Shown in pieces: positions 1 to 8,970 of a stretch of 32,199 nt of DNA; positions within the stretch are counted from its first letter, which is position 1; each line of letters starts with the position of its first letter. The stretch is from Bacteroidota bacterium (GTDB taxonomy: Bacteria; Bacteroidota; Bacteroidia; Sphingobacteriales; Sphingobacteriaceae). The position numbers were made by a program, and so were the translations under genes. Location: positions 1-32,199 of the forward strand of contig JAJYRG010000027.1 in NCBI GenBank assembly GCA_021794195.1, given 5' to 3'. The notes under the pieces were generated by a model. It saw only the letters and a list, made by a program, of their open reading frames with translations, had not been told where the DNA came from and did not search any database.

Positions 1-1236
1 CAAAAAATCTGTCTTATATCGGGAATTTACTATTTGGAAAAAGATGAACAAACAATAAAAGAGCACAACGAAATAAAACTTCAATTCGAGGAGCTTATCG
101 ACCGCTCTATGGTAGCCGTAATCGATATGGAAGATAGTGTGCAGTTCGGTCGCTTGATAAGCGACGAGAACATTACTCCACAACGTATTGAAAAAATAAG
201 ATCTGTAAAGAGGTATTCGTTTCAATCTAAAAATCATTTTTATTATGGCATGTTTTACAGAGATAATCAAGGCGATTTTGCAGTTGTCGTCAAAGAAAGC
301 AAAGCAGAATATCACCAATTAATCGATCGTTTGCTTATTGTTTTGGTGTTAGTTCTGTTGTTTGCATGGATAAGTATCGCAATAATATCTGTAGCTTTGA
401 GTAAAGTTGCCTACCGGCCTATCCAAAGAGTCATATCTGAAGTAAATCGGCGTACCTTAGAAAATCTTGCAGAGCCTATCCCTTATACAGCTTCTAAAGA
501 TGAAGTGCAAAAACTAATAGAAACGTATAACAGTTTGCTGAATCGGGTAAACAATGTGTTTGAAGCTCAAAAAAACTTTATTAATTATGTTTCTCATGAA
601 TTTAAAACTCCATTGACTTCTATCGCTGTAGCTTTGGAAGTGTTTTCTCAAAAAGAGAGAAGTCCGGAAGAATATCAAAAAGTAAGTAAACGAGCTTTGC
701 AAAATGTGTATGAACTTGAAAAAATTCTTTCGAATATGAAACTCTTATCAGGAATGAAGGATGAACGTATCCCGCTTCAAACTATACGTATCGATGAAGT
801 GCTATGGGATTTAACAGATAAATGCAAAGAGCTGTTTAATGCAAGTTTTAACATAGATATTCAAGTAGAGGATTATAAAAAAATGGAATACCAAGCGAAT
901 GAGACACAATTGAACATGGCGATTTTTAATATTTTGGAAAACGCAATAAAATATTCGGATAATCAGCCTATTGACATAGTCTTAGAGGAGGATAATCAGC
1001 TTATACTCTTGAAAATAAGAGATAAAGGATATGGGATCGAAAGAGCGGATCAACCGCATATTAAGAAACCATTTTACCGAGGTGAAAATGTAAAAACTCA
1101 TGTGGGAAGTGGTGTGGGGTTGTCGCTCACTCAAATTATCTTCGATGAGCACGATATAAATTTTGATATACAGAGTTTGAAAGAGGGAACTATGGTAGTT
1201 TTGACTTTTAAAAATAAAGAATCAGAATCGGAATAA
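1..1236 (+). CDS. Sensor histidine kinase, 5' end outside window
   Basis: This is the C-terminal part of a membrane sensor kinase that autophosphorylates on histidine and passes the phosphate to a response regulator, which is presumably encoded upstream outside the window. The reading frame is open to base 1, so the first TTG (base 34) is probably not the start. Counting from that TTG, the visible parts are the end of an extracytoplasmic sensor region, a transmembrane helix at about residues 99-125, a HAMP-like linker, a HisKA H-box with the phosphorylated histidine in SHEFKTPL, an N-box (NILENAIKYS), a G1 box (DKGYGIE) and a G2 box (GSGVGLSL). The kinase core is therefore intact. Its last 15 bases overlap the 3' end of the convergent gene at 1222-2373. 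The signal sensed cannot be told from the sequence. Confidence 0.88.
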   Translation, partial: QKICLISGIYYLEKDEQTIKEHNEIKLQFEELIDRSMVAVIDMEDSVQFGRLISDENITPQRIEKIRSVKRYSFQSKNHFYYGMFYRDNQGDFAVVVKESKAEYHQLIDRLLIVLVLVLLFAWISIAIISVALSKVAYRPIQRVISEVNRRTLENLAEPIPYTASKDEVQKLIETYNSLLNRVNNVFEAQKNFINYVSHEFKTPLTSIAVALEVFSQKERSPEEYQKVSKRALQNVYELEKILSNMKLLSGMKDERIPLQTIRIDEVLWDLTDKCKELFNASFNIDIQVEDYKKMEYQANETQLNMAIFNILENAIKYSDNQPIDIVLEEDNQLILLKIRDKGYGIERADQPHIKKPFYRGENVKTHVGSGVGLSLTQIIFDEHDINFDIQSLKEGTMVVLTFKNKESESE

Positions 1237-2373
1237 AAGGTCTAAACTTGCGTAGTGGCTGAATATCTCTGTTTTTAAATGTCTGTCCCAATTATAAGGG
1301 ATAAAATGATAAGAAGCCTGTAATCCTATATGTGTTCTTTTGTGCAAATATTGCATGCCGGCTACAGAAAAGCTTAAGTCCATAGTGTTAACATTATGGA
1401 AGGTAATGCCGGAACCATCGTCTTCATCATAGTAATAATCAGCATCATAATATGTAGTTTCAGACAGGCCAGTCGAAACGGATTTGAACCCTATACCTAC
1501 TTTAGGCGTCAAGATAAATTTTTTTCTCTCTAAAGCTACAAAGCCAATATCACCTCCGAAATATATCGAAAGATCAGAATTTATACTTTCCAATTCATCA
1601 TATAATAAATAATCGAAATTCCGGGCTCCTGAATTTATTTGTAATTTTACACCTAACTCATAAAAGAAACGGTTTTTTATGGGAGACATTAATTGCACAC
1701 CGAAAGCAGGGTTTAGTTTGAAAATAGGGTTGATCGCTCCTATAGGACCTATCATCCCTGCATAAACGATTCCGCTATAACGGGATCGATAAGCATACAT
1801 ATCTTGGTACTTTTCTTGATATACCGCTTCCTTTGTCTCTTGTTTGATATCAGAATACAGCTCTGTATCTCCCGCAAATAAATAAAGTATAGATTCCTCA
1901 TCTTTGCTGAGGTCGTAAGAAGATGATTGTAATAGTGCTTCTGCTTTTATTTGGGTAAGCTGATCAATAGGGTGGCGTAATGGGAGAAAGTCATATCTTG
2001 AAGGGTTTTGAGAGTAAGCTTTTTCAAAATCAGGATGTGATGCACTTTTCAAACGTTTAATGAGCTGCTCTTCATATTTTTTTTCATGATAAAGATGGAG
2101 AAGCGATTGGGTGGATTTTTTTTCAATAAGATGTTGTAATATCTGAATACGAAGAAAAAGTTCGTTTATTCCACAGTTTTTTTTATAAGTTTTTAAAATT
2201 TCGTCAAAATTACTGAAATCGTTTTTTTGAAGAAGGGGAGCTATTTTTTCTACAAAGTTTGCAGTATGTTTTTCACAATTTTGAATCGGATTATTTTGAT
2301 ATTCTTTTTGGGGTAGATGAGCATGAGCCCATGAATAGATGAAAAATAGTATTAAAATATTTAAGAAACGCAT
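1222..2373 (-). CDS. Outer-membrane barrel-like protein, function unknown
   Basis: A 383-residue exported protein. It starts with a signal peptide (a charged MRF, a hydrophobic ILILFFIY core, and a likely cleavage after the AHA at about residue 19). Residues 20-170 look helical and polar, with paired cysteines, and could be a periplasmic or oligomerisation part. Residues about 195-383 alternate aromatic or hydrophobic and polar residues like amphipathic strands, and the chain ends in an aromatic F, as outer-membrane barrels often do. An acidic Asp/Tyr-rich loop (DADYYYDEDDG) lies between two strands. I do not recognise a named family, so the barrel assignment is inference. It converges on the histidine kinase with a 15-base overlap and is divergent from the methyltransferase gene at 2456; the 70-nt gap would hold both promoters. 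Confidence 0.7.
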   Translation of the reverse strand: MRFLNILILFFIYSWAHAHLPQKEYQNNPIQNCEKHTANFVEKIAPLLQKNDFSNFDEILKTYKKNCGINELFLRIQILQHLIEKKSTQSLLHLYHEKKYEEQLIKRLKSASHPDFEKAYSQNPSRYDFLPLRHPIDQLTQIKAEALLQSSSYDLSKDEESILYLFAGDTELYSDIKQETKEAVYQEKYQDMYAYRSRYSGIVYAGMIGPIGAINPIFKLNPAFGVQLMSPIKNRFFYELGVKLQINSGARNFDYLLYDELESINSDLSIYFGGDIGFVALERKKFILTPKVGIGFKSVSTGLSETTYYDADYYYDEDDGSGITFHNVNTMDLSFSVAGMQYLHKRTHIGLQASYHFIPYNWDRHLKTEIFSHYASLDLLFRF

Positions 2374-2442
2374 GGAGTCGAATTTATAAAGATAAAAGTA
2401 AGGATTATTTTTAATTTCTTTCTTTTTAGATGATGCAAGTAT

Positions 2443-2450
2443 TATGTTTG
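2443..2450 (+). promoter_or_regulatory. -7 promoter box for trmN6
   Basis: TATGTTTG is an exact match to the Bacteroidota -7 consensus TAnnTTTG. It ends only 5 nt before the ATG at 2456, so transcription would begin at or next to the start codon. No clear TTG -33 element is seen at the right distance, so the call rests on the -7 box and its position. Confidence 0.45.
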
Positions 2451-2455
2451 TTGCT

Positions 2456-3163
2456 ATGGCATCTATATTCCGGTTTAAAGAGTTTTCTGTGGATCAAACT
2501 AACTGTACGATGAAAATCAATACAGATGGGGTTTTATTAGCAGCGATGTGTGACTCTTCAGAACCACGTAATATTTTGGATATAGGTACCGGAACCGGTG
2601 TGATAGCGATGATGTTGGCACAACAATATAGAAATGCTAAAGTATATGCTCTGGATATAGACGAAAGCTCTGTAAAACAAGCTGCAAAAAACTTTCGAAA
2701 CTCTATTTTTTCAAATCGGTTAATCCCTGTTCACAGGGATATCATGCATTATACTCCTGCACAACCTCTTGATTTGATTATTAGCAATCCACCCTTTTTT
2801 ATTAATTCGTTAAAAAATCCTTATGTATCAAAATCTCTTGCACGACATACGGATTGGCATTTTTTTGAATGTTTATTGAGTTTTTCAAAGCAGTATCTGT
2901 CTGGAAAAGGAAGTTTACAGTGTATTTTACCGACTGAAACCGCAGATAAATTAATAACTCTCTCCGAGGATTATGATCTTTATCTGCAGAAAGAAATTTG
3001 TATTTCTTCTTTTCAAGGTTCTCGGGTTATACGTAAAAATATAGCGTTTTCAAGAAAGGCGGGGACAGGGATTCAGAAAGAATGCTTTTATATTTATCGG
3101 GAACAGAAGGTATATTCACAAGCCTATATTTCTCTTCTCAAACCTTATTTTGTAAATTTTTAA
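2456..3163 (+). CDS. trmN6: tRNA1(Val) (adenine(37)-N6)-methyltransferase
   Basis: A SAM-dependent N6-adenine methyltransferase of the TrmN6/YfiC family, which in E. coli methylates A37 of tRNA1(Val). From the chosen ATG the protein has 235 residues. It shows the family N-terminus (FRFKEFSV, then TMKINTDGVLL), the SAM-binding motif I LDIGTGTG at 41-48, an acidic residue ending the second strand (ALDID), and the catalytic NPPFF at 111-115. The reading frame extends to another ATG at 2444, but that codon lies inside an exact TAnnTTTG promoter box, and homologues begin close to the FRFKEF segment, so 2456 is preferred. The next gene begins 1 nt after the stop, so the two are almost certainly co-transcribed. 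The exact tRNA target in this organism is inferred from the family. Confidence 0.9.
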   Translation: MASIFRFKEFSVDQTNCTMKINTDGVLLAAMCDSSEPRNILDIGTGTGVIAMMLAQQYRNAKVYALDIDESSVKQAAKNFRNSIFSNRLIPVHRDIMHYTPAQPLDLIISNPPFFINSLKNPYVSKSLARHTDWHFFECLLSFSKQYLSGKGSLQCILPTETADKLITLSEDYDLYLQKEICISSFQGSRVIRKNIAFSRKAGTGIQKECFYIYREQKVYSQAYISLLKPYFVNF

Positions 3164-3164
3164 T

Positions 3165-3653
3165 ATGAAAAAAATTGGATTATTGTCAGACACTCATAGT
3201 TATTTAGATAAGAGGGTGTTCGAGCATTTTGAGTCTTGTGACGAAATTTGGCACGCTGGTGATATAGGAGATTTTAAGGTTGCAGATGAATTAGCTGATT
3301 TCAAACCTTTTCGTGCAGTATTTGGTAATATTGATGAGCCTCTTATCCGCAGGCAATATCCGGAAAATCTGCGTTTCGAACTGGAAGGAGTAGATGTATG
3401 GATGACACATATCGGTGGATATCCAGGAAAATATGCGCCACGTATAAAGAAGAAAATTTTAATGCATCCGCCGAAGCTCTTTATATGCGGGCATTCTCAT
3501 ATTTTAAAAGTACAGTTTGACCCGAAATTAAAACTATTGCATCTCAATCCGGGTGCTGCAGGTAAACAGGGTTGGCATACTGTACAAACATTGATGCGTT
3601 TTAATTTAGAAAAGGGGGAAATAAAGAACCTGGAAGTTATTGAGCTGAGGTAA
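3165..3653 (+). CDS. YfcE/MJ0936-type metallophosphoesterase
   Basis: A small cytoplasmic calcineurin-like phosphodiesterase of 162 residues, the usual length for the YfcE family, which hydrolyses phosphodiester substrates with a two-metal centre. All metal and catalytic motifs are present: D9 and H11 in LSDTH, D33 in HAGDIGD, N55 in FGNID, H82 in THIGG, and H110 and H112 in CGHSH. The start is 1 nt after the trmN6 stop, showing a shared transcript, and yggS follows 45 nt later. The physiological substrate is unknown for most of the family. YfcE-like is a family statement, not proven orthology. Confidence 0.9.
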   Translation: MKKIGLLSDTHSYLDKRVFEHFESCDEIWHAGDIGDFKVADELADFKPFRAVFGNIDEPLIRRQYPENLRFELEGVDVWMTHIGGYPGKYAPRIKKKILMHPPKLFICGHSHILKVQFDPKLKLLHLNPGAAGKQGWHTVQTLMRFNLEKGEIKNLEVIELR

Positions 3654-3698
3654 TTTAAATATGCGGTTCAATATTTTATAAATTAGTTACCTTACATT

Positions 3699-4421
3699 AT
3701 GAATATTTCAAACGCTATAAAAAAGATTCAAGGCCGCATGAACAGAGCATGTGAGAAAGCTCATCGTGATCCTCAATCTGTACGTCTCCTTTTAGCTACT
3801 AAAACGGTGCCGGTAGAAAAGATAAAGGAAGCGATAAGTTTAGGGTACCCGCTTATAGGAGAAAATAAGGTGCAGGAGATAGAAGAAAAGTATGAAGGTC
3901 TAAGAAGTATAAAGCATGAAAAACATTTTATCGGCCATCTTCAAACAAATAAAATAAAGTTTCTTTTGCGTTATGGAGTGGAGTGTATCCAGTCGGTAGA
4001 TCGTCCTAAATTAGTGAAGAAGTTACAAAATCGTTTGGCATTTGAAAAAAAAGAAATAGATATTTTTGTGCAAGTAAATACTTCCGGAGAAAAAAGCAAG
4101 TTTGGGGTAAGTCCGGAAAAAGCTTTAGACTTTATTCAGTATGTAAGTACGTTTGAGCGACTACACATAAAGGGACTAATGACAATAGGGCTTTTTAGCG
4201 CAGACGAAAATAAAGTGCGGGCTTGCTTCGCTTTGTTACGCCAAATTCGGGATGAAGCGAACCAATTGGCTCTTACTCAGGAACCTATTCGGGAACTGTC
4301 TATGGGTATGAGTAAAGATTTAGAAATAGCTATAGAGGAAGGAGCAACGGTTATTCGAGTGGGGACCTCCATCTTTGGAGAGAGGCCCTTTCCCGACAGT
4401 TATTATTGGAATGAAGGATAA
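3699..4421 (+). CDS. yggS: YggS-family PLP-binding protein
   Basis: A 240-residue member of the YggS/PROSC family: single-domain alanine-racemase-like barrels that bind pyridoxal 5'-phosphate and help keep vitamin B6 and amino/keto acid pools balanced, without a known catalytic reaction. The PLP lysine is K35 in LLATKT, matching K36 of E. coli YggS. Other family marks are GENKVQE, the [10 protein letters not shown] segment, and the C-terminal [26 protein letters not shown] signature region, which holds phosphate-binding residues. It is probably the third gene of the trmN6 transcript, although the 45-nt gap could hold a weak promoter. The 3' end faces the ggt gene across 62 nt. Confidence 0.93.
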   Translation: MNISNAIKKIQGRMNRACEKAHRDPQSVRLLLATKTVPVEKIKEAISLGYPLIGENKVQEIEEKYEGLRSIKHEKHFIGHLQTNKIKFLLRYGVECIQSVDRPKLVKKLQNRLAFEKKEIDIFVQVNTSGEKSKFGVSPEKALDFIQYVSTFERLHIKGLMTIGLFSADENKVRACFALLRQIRDEANQLALTQEPIRELSMGMSKDLEIAIEEGATVIRVGTSIFGERPFPDSYYWNEG

Positions 4422-4483
4422 GTTTTCATCGATTTAACAATCTTCATAAGCTCATTCTACACTCAAAAAGAATTTTACATGTG

Positions 4484-6184
4484 TCAATAGCCCATTGCAC
4501 TATCGTCGCCTCTTGGATCGGCACCTGCTTGTAGTTTTCCATTTGGGAGTACGACTATGTTCTCAACGCGGCCAATGGCTCCTCTTTTATGCAAAGAGTA
4601 TCCGTCTTTCTCTAAGCTTTCTCTAATTTCATTTGTTATGGCTTTTTCTTCTAAATCAATTCTATCTGGCTTCCATTGATGATGAAAGCGGGGAGAGCTT
4701 ACCGAAGCTTGTGCATCTTGTCCAAATTCTATTACATTTAATATCGTTTGAAACACGGATGTAATGATGGTAGATCCTCCGGGAGTGCCTACTACCATGA
4801 ATAAGTCTCCATCTTTTTCGACAATAGTAGGAGTCATAGCGCTCAACATACGTTTGCCGGGTTCGATAGCATTAGCTTTACCCCCTAATAAACCATATAA
4901 ATTGGGGCTGCCGGGTTTAACTGAAAAATCATCCATTTCATCATTTAATAGAAAGCCGGCTCCATCAACCCATACGCGGGAACCGTATGAGTTGTTAATA
5001 GTAGTAGTTAACGAAACGGCATTTCCTTCCTGATCCACGATGCTGAAATGAGTTGTTTGTTCCGATTCACCGTCATAATCATAGCCTTCGAAGTATGTAG
5101 CGTTTACCTGAGAACTCGGAGTGGCTTTGCTTAGGGAAATTGTATCCATACGTTTTTGATTAAACTCTTTGTCAATGAGTTTTGGAATCGGTACGTTATA
5201 GAAGTCGGGATCGCCCAAATGTACCGCTCGATCTGCGTATACTCTTCTTTCTGCTTCTACCATTGCACGTACTGTACTGTCGGCTTGGAACCCCCAATCG
5301 GACAAGGGATATTTCTCGACAGAATGCAATAATGACATTAACGCCACGCCACCACTGGAAGGTGGAGGCATAGAAATAATTCGGTAATTCTTATAATCTC
5401 CAAGGATAGGTTCTCTCCAGACTGCCTCATACTCTTCTAAATCTTGATGTGTAATGATGCCATTTCCTCGTTTCATTTCTTCTACAATCAAATCGGCAGT
5501 TTCTCCTTTATAAAAACCATCCCGGCCATTCTGGGCAATCCGCTCTAAAGTTTGAGCTAAGTTTTTTTGTACAAATACATCTTTCTTTTGCCATTCTTCG
5601 TCTTTGATGATAGGAGCTCCATCGGGATTATATTTAACAAATGATTTTTTATAACGATTAAACTCTTGTGCTTGTCTTTCGGTAATTTCAAAGCCGTTTT
5701 CAGCTAATTGTATTGCTGGTTCTATTAAAGTGGGCCAAGAGAGGTTTCCATACCTTTTATGGGCAGCTTCCATACCTGCCACTGAGCCAGGCACACCGGC
5801 TGATAAAGAGCCAAAAAGGCTTAATTCAGTAATAGGATCCTCATTTTCATCCAAGTACATATCGCGATGAGCAGCTAAAGGGGCTTTTTCCCTAAAATCT
5901 AGAGAAGAGACATTTCCTTCTTTATCTCTATAAACTAAAAACCCGCCTCCGCCAAGGTTTCCGGCATTAGGATAGACTGCTGCGAGTGCGAATTTTACTG
6001 CAATAGCCGCATCGATGGCATTCCCGCCATTTTTCAATACATCCAGACCTACTTCAGAAGCGAGAGGATGCGCTGTGACCACAGCCGCATTCTTATATTC
6101 GCTTGATTGAGCAAGCGGTTGCGGAGAACTGCATGCATTAACAAAAAACAGCCATGCAAAAGAATAAAAAAATATTTGTCTCAT
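4484..6184 (-). CDS. ggt: Gamma-glutamyltransferase, lipoprotein form
   Basis: Gamma-glutamyltranspeptidase/glutathione hydrolase (566 residues), an N-terminal nucleophile enzyme that cleaves or transfers the gamma-glutamyl group of glutathione and related peptides outside the cytoplasm. The large-subunit region carries AAVVTAHPLAS and NGGNAIDAA near the N-terminus and the NLGGGGF motif. Self-cleavage is expected before T377 in ESEQTTHFS, which makes this threonine the nucleophile of the small subunit. Downstream are LLNDEMDDFS, the PGKR segment at 442-445 and the oxyanion-type GTPGGS. The signal peptide ends in a lipobox (FVNAC, Cys18), so the enzyme is predicted to be a membrane lipoprotein rather than a free periplasmic protein. 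A near-consensus -7 box (TACTTTTA) lies 4 nt upstream of the ATG. Confidence 0.95.
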   Translation of the reverse strand: MRQIFFYSFAWLFFVNACSSPQPLAQSSEYKNAAVVTAHPLASEVGLDVLKNGGNAIDAAIAVKFALAAVYPNAGNLGGGGFLVYRDKEGNVSSLDFREKAPLAAHRDMYLDENEDPITELSLFGSLSAGVPGSVAGMEAAHKRYGNLSWPTLIEPAIQLAENGFEITERQAQEFNRYKKSFVKYNPDGAPIIKDEEWQKKDVFVQKNLAQTLERIAQNGRDGFYKGETADLIVEEMKRGNGIITHQDLEEYEAVWREPILGDYKNYRIISMPPPSSGGVALMSLLHSVEKYPLSDWGFQADSTVRAMVEAERRVYADRAVHLGDPDFYNVPIPKLIDKEFNQKRMDTISLSKATPSSQVNATYFEGYDYDGESEQTTHFSIVDQEGNAVSLTTTINNSYGSRVWVDGAGFLLNDEMDDFSVKPGSPNLYGLLGGKANAIEPGKRMLSAMTPTIVEKDGDLFMVVGTPGGSTIITSVFQTILNVIEFGQDAQASVSSPRFHHQWKPDRIDLEEKAITNEIRESLEKDGYSLHKRGAIGRVENIVVLPNGKLQAGADPRGDDSAMGY

Positions 6185-6250
6185 AGGGTAAAAGTACGAT
6201 TTTTATAAAGAAGTAGGAAGTATGTTCTTCTCTTGCTTTACCTGAAAATA

Positions 6251-6282
6251 AAAAGCTGGCTCATAGAGATGAGCCAGCTTTT
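6251..6282 (-). terminator. Terminator after metE
   Basis: A perfect 14-bp inverted repeat (6251-6264 with 6269-6282) with a 4-nt loop. The stem carries A-runs and T-runs at its ends, so it could act in both directions. It lies between the metE stop and the ggt start on the minus strand and should separate the two transcripts. Confidence 0.85.
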
Positions 6283-6302
6283 AAAATATAGGAGTAATAT
6301 TA

Positions 6303-8621
6303 TTAATTAGTTTCCTGCCTAATAATATTGGTTGCTTCTACCATAGCTTTTAGAGCTGCTGTCGTTTCTTCCCAACCGCGGGTTTTCAAACCACAGTCTG
6401 GGTTTACCCATAGCTGTTCGGCGGGTACTACGCCTTTTGCTTTTCTTAACAGCTCCACCATTTCTTCGGTATTAGGAACTCTTGGAGAGTGTATATCATA
6501 GACCCCCGGTCCTATATCATTAGGATATTTGAATTCTCCTGCAAAAGCATTTAATAACTCCATTTGTGAGCGGGAAGTTTCTATAGTAATGACATCAGCA
6601 TCCATTGCTGCGATATCTTCGATGATTTCATTAAACTCGGAATAACACATATGCGTGTGTATTTGAGTATCATCATCTACATTTGAAGAAGCTATTCTAA
6701 ATGCTCTGACTGCCCAGTTTAAGTAACTTTTCTGATCTTTTTTACGTAATGGAAGTCCTTCACGGATGGCAGGCTCATCAATTTGAATGATTTTTATCCC
6801 TGCTTTTTCCAAAGCTTTTACTTCATCCAAAATAGCTAATGCAATTTGATTTGTAGTCGTTTTATCATCTTGATCATTTCTGACAAAAGACCATTGAAGT
6901 ATAGTGACGGGACCTGTCAACATACCTTTGACGTGTTTTTTTGTAAGGGACTGAGCATAAGATGACCACTTTACCGTCATATCTTCAGGTCTGTAGACGT
7001 CTCCATAAATAATCGGAGGCTTTACACATCTGGAGCCATAAGATTGTACCCAGCCGTTTTTGGTAAAGGCATATCCGGCTAATTGCTCTCCGAAATATTC
7101 CACCATATCGTTTCTCTCAAATTCGCCATGGACTAAGACGTCTATTCCCAAATCTTCTTGGATACGTATTGCTTTTTCAGTTTCTTCAGCAATAGCTTTG
7201 TTATATTGTTCTTGAGAAATAGCTCCTTTTTTCAAATCTCTTCTCCATTTTCTTACCTCTTTTGTTTGTGGAAAAGAACCAATGGTGGTTGTCGGGAAAG
7301 CGGGTAAGTTAAATTTATCTTGTTGTGCTTTTTTACGCACAGCAAAAGGAGAGGTCCGCTTTGCATCTTCATCTGTGATATTTGCTACACGGCTTTTTAC
7401 TTCATCGCGGTGGATAAGAGGAGAAGTACGTCTGCTCTCCTGTGCCGCAATATTATCTTCAAAGCGCTGGTTCACCTCGGTATTATCATCATGAGTAGCC
7501 AAAGTAGCTAAATCTCTGATTTCGGCCAATTTTTGTTTAGCAAAAGCCAACCAGTTTTTAATCTCTTTACTCAGAATGCTCTCATTAGTTTCATTATCTA
7601 AGTCGTAAGGTACATGAAGTAAGGAACAAGATGGCCCTATCCAAACTCTGTCTTTACCCAAAGCATCAATGGCTTTATTGATAAGCGATAAAGATTTTTC
7701 ATAATCGTTTTTCCAAATGTTTCTTCCATCAACTACTCCTAAGGAAAGGATTAAGTTTTCTGGAATATTTGGCAAAATATCATCTAACTGCTTGGGACCC
7801 CTTACCAAGTCTATATGCAAAGCGTCTATAGGTAAGTTTAGAGCTAACTGTGTATTGTCTTCTAAAGTTTCGAAATAAGTAGCTACGGATATTTTCAGTT
7901 CTTTAGTTGCATTGGCAAGTTCGGCAAAAGCATTTTTATAGAGTTCTGCAGCTTTTTCATCAAGATCCAACGCTAAAAAGGGCTCATCGATTTGTACCCA
8001 TTTTGCACCTTCTTCTTCCAGTTGAGATAAAATCTCGATATATACCGGAAGGAGTGAAGAAAGTAAATCTAATCTGTGAAAGCCTTCTTCTTTTTCTTTA
8101 CCTAATAAAAGGAAAGATATAGGGCCTAAGATGACCGGTTTGGTTTCATACCCTAAGCTTTTTGCTTCTTTATACTCGTCTATTATCTTTGATGAAGATA
8201 ATTTGAAATTTTGATTTTTAGTAAATTCCGGAACGAGGTAATGGTAATTAGTGTCAAACCATTTTGTCATCTCCATTGCAGTAACATCGACTCCTTTATC
8301 TTGAAACCCTCGGGCCATTGCAAAATATAAATCCAAATTATGATCAGATTGATTTTCTTTGATAAGGCTGTTGTATCTTTCGGGAATGGCTCCGACGACT
8401 AAAGCTTGATCGAGTACTTGATCGTAAAATGAAAAATCATTAGAAGGGATTACTTCGATTCCGTTTTTGTTTTGGGTTTCCCAATTAGACTGTTTGATTT
8501 TTCTACCCGCTTCTATAAGCTCATCTTGCGAAATCTTTTTTGCCCAATAGGCTTCACAGGCTTTTTTTAACTCTCTGAAGGAGCCAATTCGCGGATAACC
8601 TAAATTGTTTGTTACTAACAT
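6303..8621 (-). CDS. metE: Cobalamin-independent methionine synthase
   Basis: 5-methyltetrahydropteroyltriglutamate-homocysteine methyltransferase (772 residues, normal length). It makes methionine from homocysteine and 5-methyl-tetrahydrofolate without vitamin B12. The N-terminal half starts with the family's LGYPRIG segment. The C-terminal barrel contains TTIGSFPQT, the DVLVHGEFERNDMVEYFGEQ segment, the zinc ligands of THMCYSEF, the IQIDEPAIREGLP loop and the NPDCGLKTRGW cysteine. The gene stands alone on its transcript: a SAM-I riboswitch and promoter lie 120-260 nt upstream and a strong terminator follows the stop. It should therefore be repressed when S-adenosylmethionine is plentiful. 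Whether the genome also has B12-dependent metH cannot be seen here. Confidence 0.97.
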   Translation of the reverse strand: MLVTNNLGYPRIGSFRELKKACEAYWAKKISQDELIEAGRKIKQSNWETQNKNGIEVIPSNDFSFYDQVLDQALVVGAIPERYNSLIKENQSDHNLDLYFAMARGFQDKGVDVTAMEMTKWFDTNYHYLVPEFTKNQNFKLSSSKIIDEYKEAKSLGYETKPVILGPISFLLLGKEKEEGFHRLDLLSSLLPVYIEILSQLEEEGAKWVQIDEPFLALDLDEKAAELYKNAFAELANATKELKISVATYFETLEDNTQLALNLPIDALHIDLVRGPKQLDDILPNIPENLILSLGVVDGRNIWKNDYEKSLSLINKAIDALGKDRVWIGPSCSLLHVPYDLDNETNESILSKEIKNWLAFAKQKLAEIRDLATLATHDDNTEVNQRFEDNIAAQESRRTSPLIHRDEVKSRVANITDEDAKRTSPFAVRKKAQQDKFNLPAFPTTTIGSFPQTKEVRKWRRDLKKGAISQEQYNKAIAEETEKAIRIQEDLGIDVLVHGEFERNDMVEYFGEQLAGYAFTKNGWVQSYGSRCVKPPIIYGDVYRPEDMTVKWSSYAQSLTKKHVKGMLTGPVTILQWSFVRNDQDDKTTTNQIALAILDEVKALEKAGIKIIQIDEPAIREGLPLRKKDQKSYLNWAVRAFRIASSNVDDDTQIHTHMCYSEFNEIIEDIAAMDADVITIETSRSQMELLNAFAGEFKYPNDIGPGVYDIHSPRVPNTEEMVELLRKAKGVVPAEQLWVNPDCGLKTRGWEETTAALKAMVEATNIIRQETN

Positions 8622-8744
8622 GAAAAAGTTTTTAAATATTTAATATTTTAATAATTTCATGCGATACTTATTTTGAACCTGAACAAGTACGCAGATTTTA
8701 TGTGCTTATTAAAGAAAAGAAGGGAAAGTTACTTGGAGTACCCG

Positions 8745-8847
8745 GCTTATCTTTCCTGATAAAAGGTAGAATGTAGCACCTTGACTCCAAAATCGTCAGG
8801 TTGCTAAGGCATCAACGGATCTATTCCCTCCGCCTTTCTTTATAAGC
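8745..8847 (-). promoter_or_regulatory. SAM-I riboswitch (S-box) of metE
   Basis: On the minus strand the leader holds the conserved SAM-I aptamer core: AGGCGGAGGGA (kink-turn side), GATGCCTTAGCAACC, then AAGGTGCTACAT (at 8771-8782 on the plus strand). P1 is closed by GCTTAT (8842-8847) pairing with ATAAGC (8745-8750), and the 3' side GGAAAGATAAG resembles known S-boxes closely. A P3-like TGAC/GTCA hairpin is also visible. It lies in the metE leader, which fits S-adenosylmethionine feedback on methionine synthesis. Between the aptamer and the ATG (8622-8744) I see only weak hairpins, so the expression platform (transcriptional or translational) is unresolved. Apart from this and its promoter, the 8622-8970 gap holds nothing I recognise. 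Confidence 0.93.
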
Positions 8848-8851
8848 TTTG

Positions 8852-8884
8852 CAAATATGAACCTTTAAATTGATAAAAGCAAAA
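8852..8884 (-). promoter_or_regulatory. Promoter for the metE leader
   Basis: On the minus strand, TTTTG (8880-8884) is followed after 20 nt by CATATTTG (8852-8859), one mismatch from TAnnTTTG. The expected transcription start, about 8844-8848, coincides with the first bases of the riboswitch P1 helix. Confidence 0.65.
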
Positions 8885-8970
8885 TAAAGTAAAGTAAAAT
8901 AGAAAGAAAAGAATTTTTCGGATCCTTTTTATGATTTTCTATAGGTAAAAATGCTGGAAGAAGACAAGAG

